A stretch of 6,055 bases of DNA, taken from positions 1-6,055 of the forward strand of contig JAJYTK010000069.1 in assembly GCA_021793095.1 (NCBI GenBank). Direction: 5' to 3'. Each line of letters begins with the position of its first letter. Within the stretch, counting starts at the first letter, position 1. Both the position numbers and the translations under genes were made by a program. This DNA comes from Pseudomonadota bacterium (GTDB lineage: Bacteria; Pseudomonadota; Gammaproteobacteria; Burkholderiales; Burkholderiaceae_B). Below, one piece after another: positions 4,943-6,055 of the stretch. Under the pieces are notes generated by a model. The model was not told the origin of the DNA. It saw only the letters and a list, made by a program, of their open reading frames with translations, and did not search any database.

Positions 4943-6013
4943 ATGAGCACTACGGAACAACAGCCCAATCAAAATACTAACGACACTCAGACCGGTGAGG
5001 TTAAGCATCCGCTACGAGTGTTCCTGACAGCTATTTTCGCTTTCCTCATCCCCATTGGGGCACTGATTTTGGTTTTAGAGTATGCCACGGGTGATATGCG
5101 CCGCGGCAGCACCGAGCGCAAGCTCACGCACGAGGCCGTTGTCGAGCGTATTCAGCCAGTTGCGCGGGTCGCTTTTGAGGCCCCCGAGGATGACGGCGAG
5201 CTCGAGCTCAAAACAGGCGAAGAGGTTTACAACAGCACCTGTGCGACCTGTCACGCCGAGGGTGTTTCTGGTGCCCCTAAATACGGTGATGCTGATGCTT
5301 GGGCGCCTTATATTGACGAGGGCTATGACGAAATGCTCGAGGTCGCACTAAATGGTCGCGGGGCGATGCCAGCCAAAGGGGGCAACAACTCCTTAGACGA
5401 TCTCGAGGTCGAGCGCGCCATGGTCTACATGGCCAATGCAGCGGGGGCCGATTTTGATGAGCCTGATGTCGAGGGCGATGCTGCCGATGACGATCAGGCC
5501 GATGCCGCTGATGAGCAAGACGATGCCGCAGCCGCTGATGAGGGCGATGAGGCCACAGACAATGGTGATGACGCTGCCGATGAGGACCAGGCTGATGCCG
5601 CTGACGAGCAGGACGATGCCGCAGCTGCTGATGAGGGCGATGAGGCCGCAGACAATGGTGATGACGCTGCCGATGGGGACCAGGCTGATGCCGCCGAAAA
5701 TGGCGATGATGCTGATGCCTCCGCTGACACCGCTGCCGCAGACGGAGATGAGTTTGCTGCCACAGACGAGCAACTAGAAATTGGTCAAAAACTCTATGAC
5801 AGCAACTGTTTTGCTTGTCACGCCGCCGGGGTAGCAGGTGCACCCAAAGTCGGGGACGCCGATGCTTGGGCCCCCTATACCGATACCGGCCTTGAGACCA
5901 TGCTCGAGGTCGCAATCAAGGGCACCGGCGCCATGCCTCCACGTGGCGGGTCAACCGCATCTGATGAGGAGCTCGAGGCAGCCATCCTCTACATGCTTTC
6001 TGAAAACGAATAG
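4943..6013 (+). CDS. Membrane-anchored diheme cytochrome c5-like protein with acidic repeat linker
   Basis: A 356-residue electron carrier. A polar N-terminus precedes one hydrophobic segment (about 25-47) with no obvious cleavage site, so it is likely an uncleaved anchor leaving the rest in the periplasm. Heme domain 1 (about 92-167) has C100-A-T-C103-H104 with likely axial M142 in GAMPAKGG. Heme domain 2 (about 276-356) has C289-F-A-C292-H293 with M331 in GAMPPRGG. The two domains share long stretches (GDADAWAPY, MLEVA) and arose by duplication. Between them, about 168-275 is almost entirely Asp, Ala, Glu and Gly, with a 31-residue repeat. Such proteins pass electrons in respiratory chains, probably to a terminal oxidase; the partner is unknown. 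The start has AGGA at 4931-4934, 8 nt upstream. G+C is visibly higher than in the left genes, largely because GAT/GAC/GCC/GAG codons dominate the linker. Confidence 0.9.
   Translation: MSTTEQQPNQNTNDTQTGEVKHPLRVFLTAIFAFLIPIGALILVLEYATGDMRRGSTERKLTHEAVVERIQPVARVAFEAPEDDGELELKTGEEVYNSTCATCHAEGVSGAPKYGDADAWAPYIDEGYDEMLEVALNGRGAMPAKGGNNSLDDLEVERAMVYMANAAGADFDEPDVEGDAADDDQADAADEQDDAAAADEGDEATDNGDDAADEDQADAADEQDDAAAADEGDEAADNGDDAADGDQADAAENGDDADASADTAAADGDEFAATDEQLEIGQKLYDSNCFACHAAGVAGAPKVGDADAWAPYTDTGLETMLEVAIKGTGAMPPRGGSTASDEELEAAILYMLSENE
5477..5695 (+). repeat. 93-bp in-frame tandem repeat, about 2.4 copies
   Basis: Copies start at 5477, 5570 and 5663. The first two are full length and differ at 8 of 93 positions, mostly synonymous third-base changes. 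The third matches for 33 nt (to 5695), then resumes similarity at AENGDD as if about 17 internal codons had been lost. Each full unit encodes 31 residues (from 179, 210 and 241) containing DQADAADEQDDAAAADEGDE. It forms the acidic linker between the cytochrome's heme domains. Confidence 0.9.
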
Positions 6014-6028
6014 CCTGTCACCTAAAAT

Positions 6029-6053
6029 GGGCTTGCCTCAATGACGCGAGCCC
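6029..6053 (+). terminator. Possible terminator stem after the cytochrome gene
   Basis: GGGCTTGC (6029-6036) and GCGAGCCC (6046-6053) pair over 8 bp with one G-U and a 9-nt loop, starting 15 nt after the stop codon. The window ends 2 nt later, so a following T run cannot be checked. Confidence 0.4.
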
Positions 6054-6055
6054 TG

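Noticed and set aside
5477..5695. Regular repeat considered as a CRISPR-like array
   Set aside because: Units are contiguous without spacers, in frame, and diverge mostly at third codon positions, as in a coding tandem repeat.
5277..5915. 212-codon - strand ORF rich in Arg and His, opposite the cytochrome gene
   Set aside because: The composition is the mirror of the GAT/GCC-rich repeat. The + strand frame has two heme motifs and a good start, so this and the other open frames across the linker (5393-5777) are shadows.

Overview
The window reads as bacterial chromosome of moderate G+C, most likely a betaproteobacterium of the Alcaligenaceae/Burkholderiales type. This rests on two things: the membrane-anchored cytochrome c5-like protein, whose N-terminus resembles ones I know from that group, and a tRNA-Arg(CCG) of proteobacterial form with encoded CCA. 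The taxonomic call is inference from remembered families, not from a search.

Left part (about 59-3401, + strand): a probable three-gene transcription unit. The first gene encodes a PLP enzyme of the ACC deaminase/D-cysteine desulfhydrase family, closest to CuyA-type L-cysteate sulfo-lyase. The second, 23 nt on, encodes a cofactor-independent Asp/Glu-type amino-acid racemase. The third, after a 104-nt A-rich gap, encodes an NhaC-family Na+-coupled membrane carrier. Together they look like a small catabolic cassette: take up a three-carbon sulfur amino acid (cysteate or D-/L-cysteine), adjust its stereochemistry, and eliminate sulfite or sulfide to give pyruvate and ammonium. A 21-bp near-perfect palindrome sits between the putative promoter and the first ribosome binding site.

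Middle (about 3402-4592): a convergent LysR-type regulator gene on the - strand, resembling the HypT/YjiE subfamily, separated from the transporter gene by a strong 14-bp hairpin that can serve both strands. Its promoter has a perfect TATAAT followed by a 7-7 bp inverted repeat that looks like an autoregulatory operator. Regulation of the left cassette by this protein is likely from position but not shown.

Right part (about 4593-6055): tRNA-Arg(CCG) on the - strand with a good promoter; a roughly 275-nt intergenic region with a perfect TATAAT on the + strand; and a gene for a diheme cytochrome c5-like protein with one N-terminal membrane anchor. Its two homologous heme domains are joined by an acidic Asp/Ala linker encoded by a 93-bp tandem repeat. 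This part looks like core genome, unrelated in function to the left cassette.

The most notable items are the lyase-racemase-carrier-regulator neighbourhood, an unusual Thr/Gly pair in the lyase active-site motif, and the acidic repeat linker between the cytochrome domains. I see no CRISPR array, insertion sequence or prophage gene.
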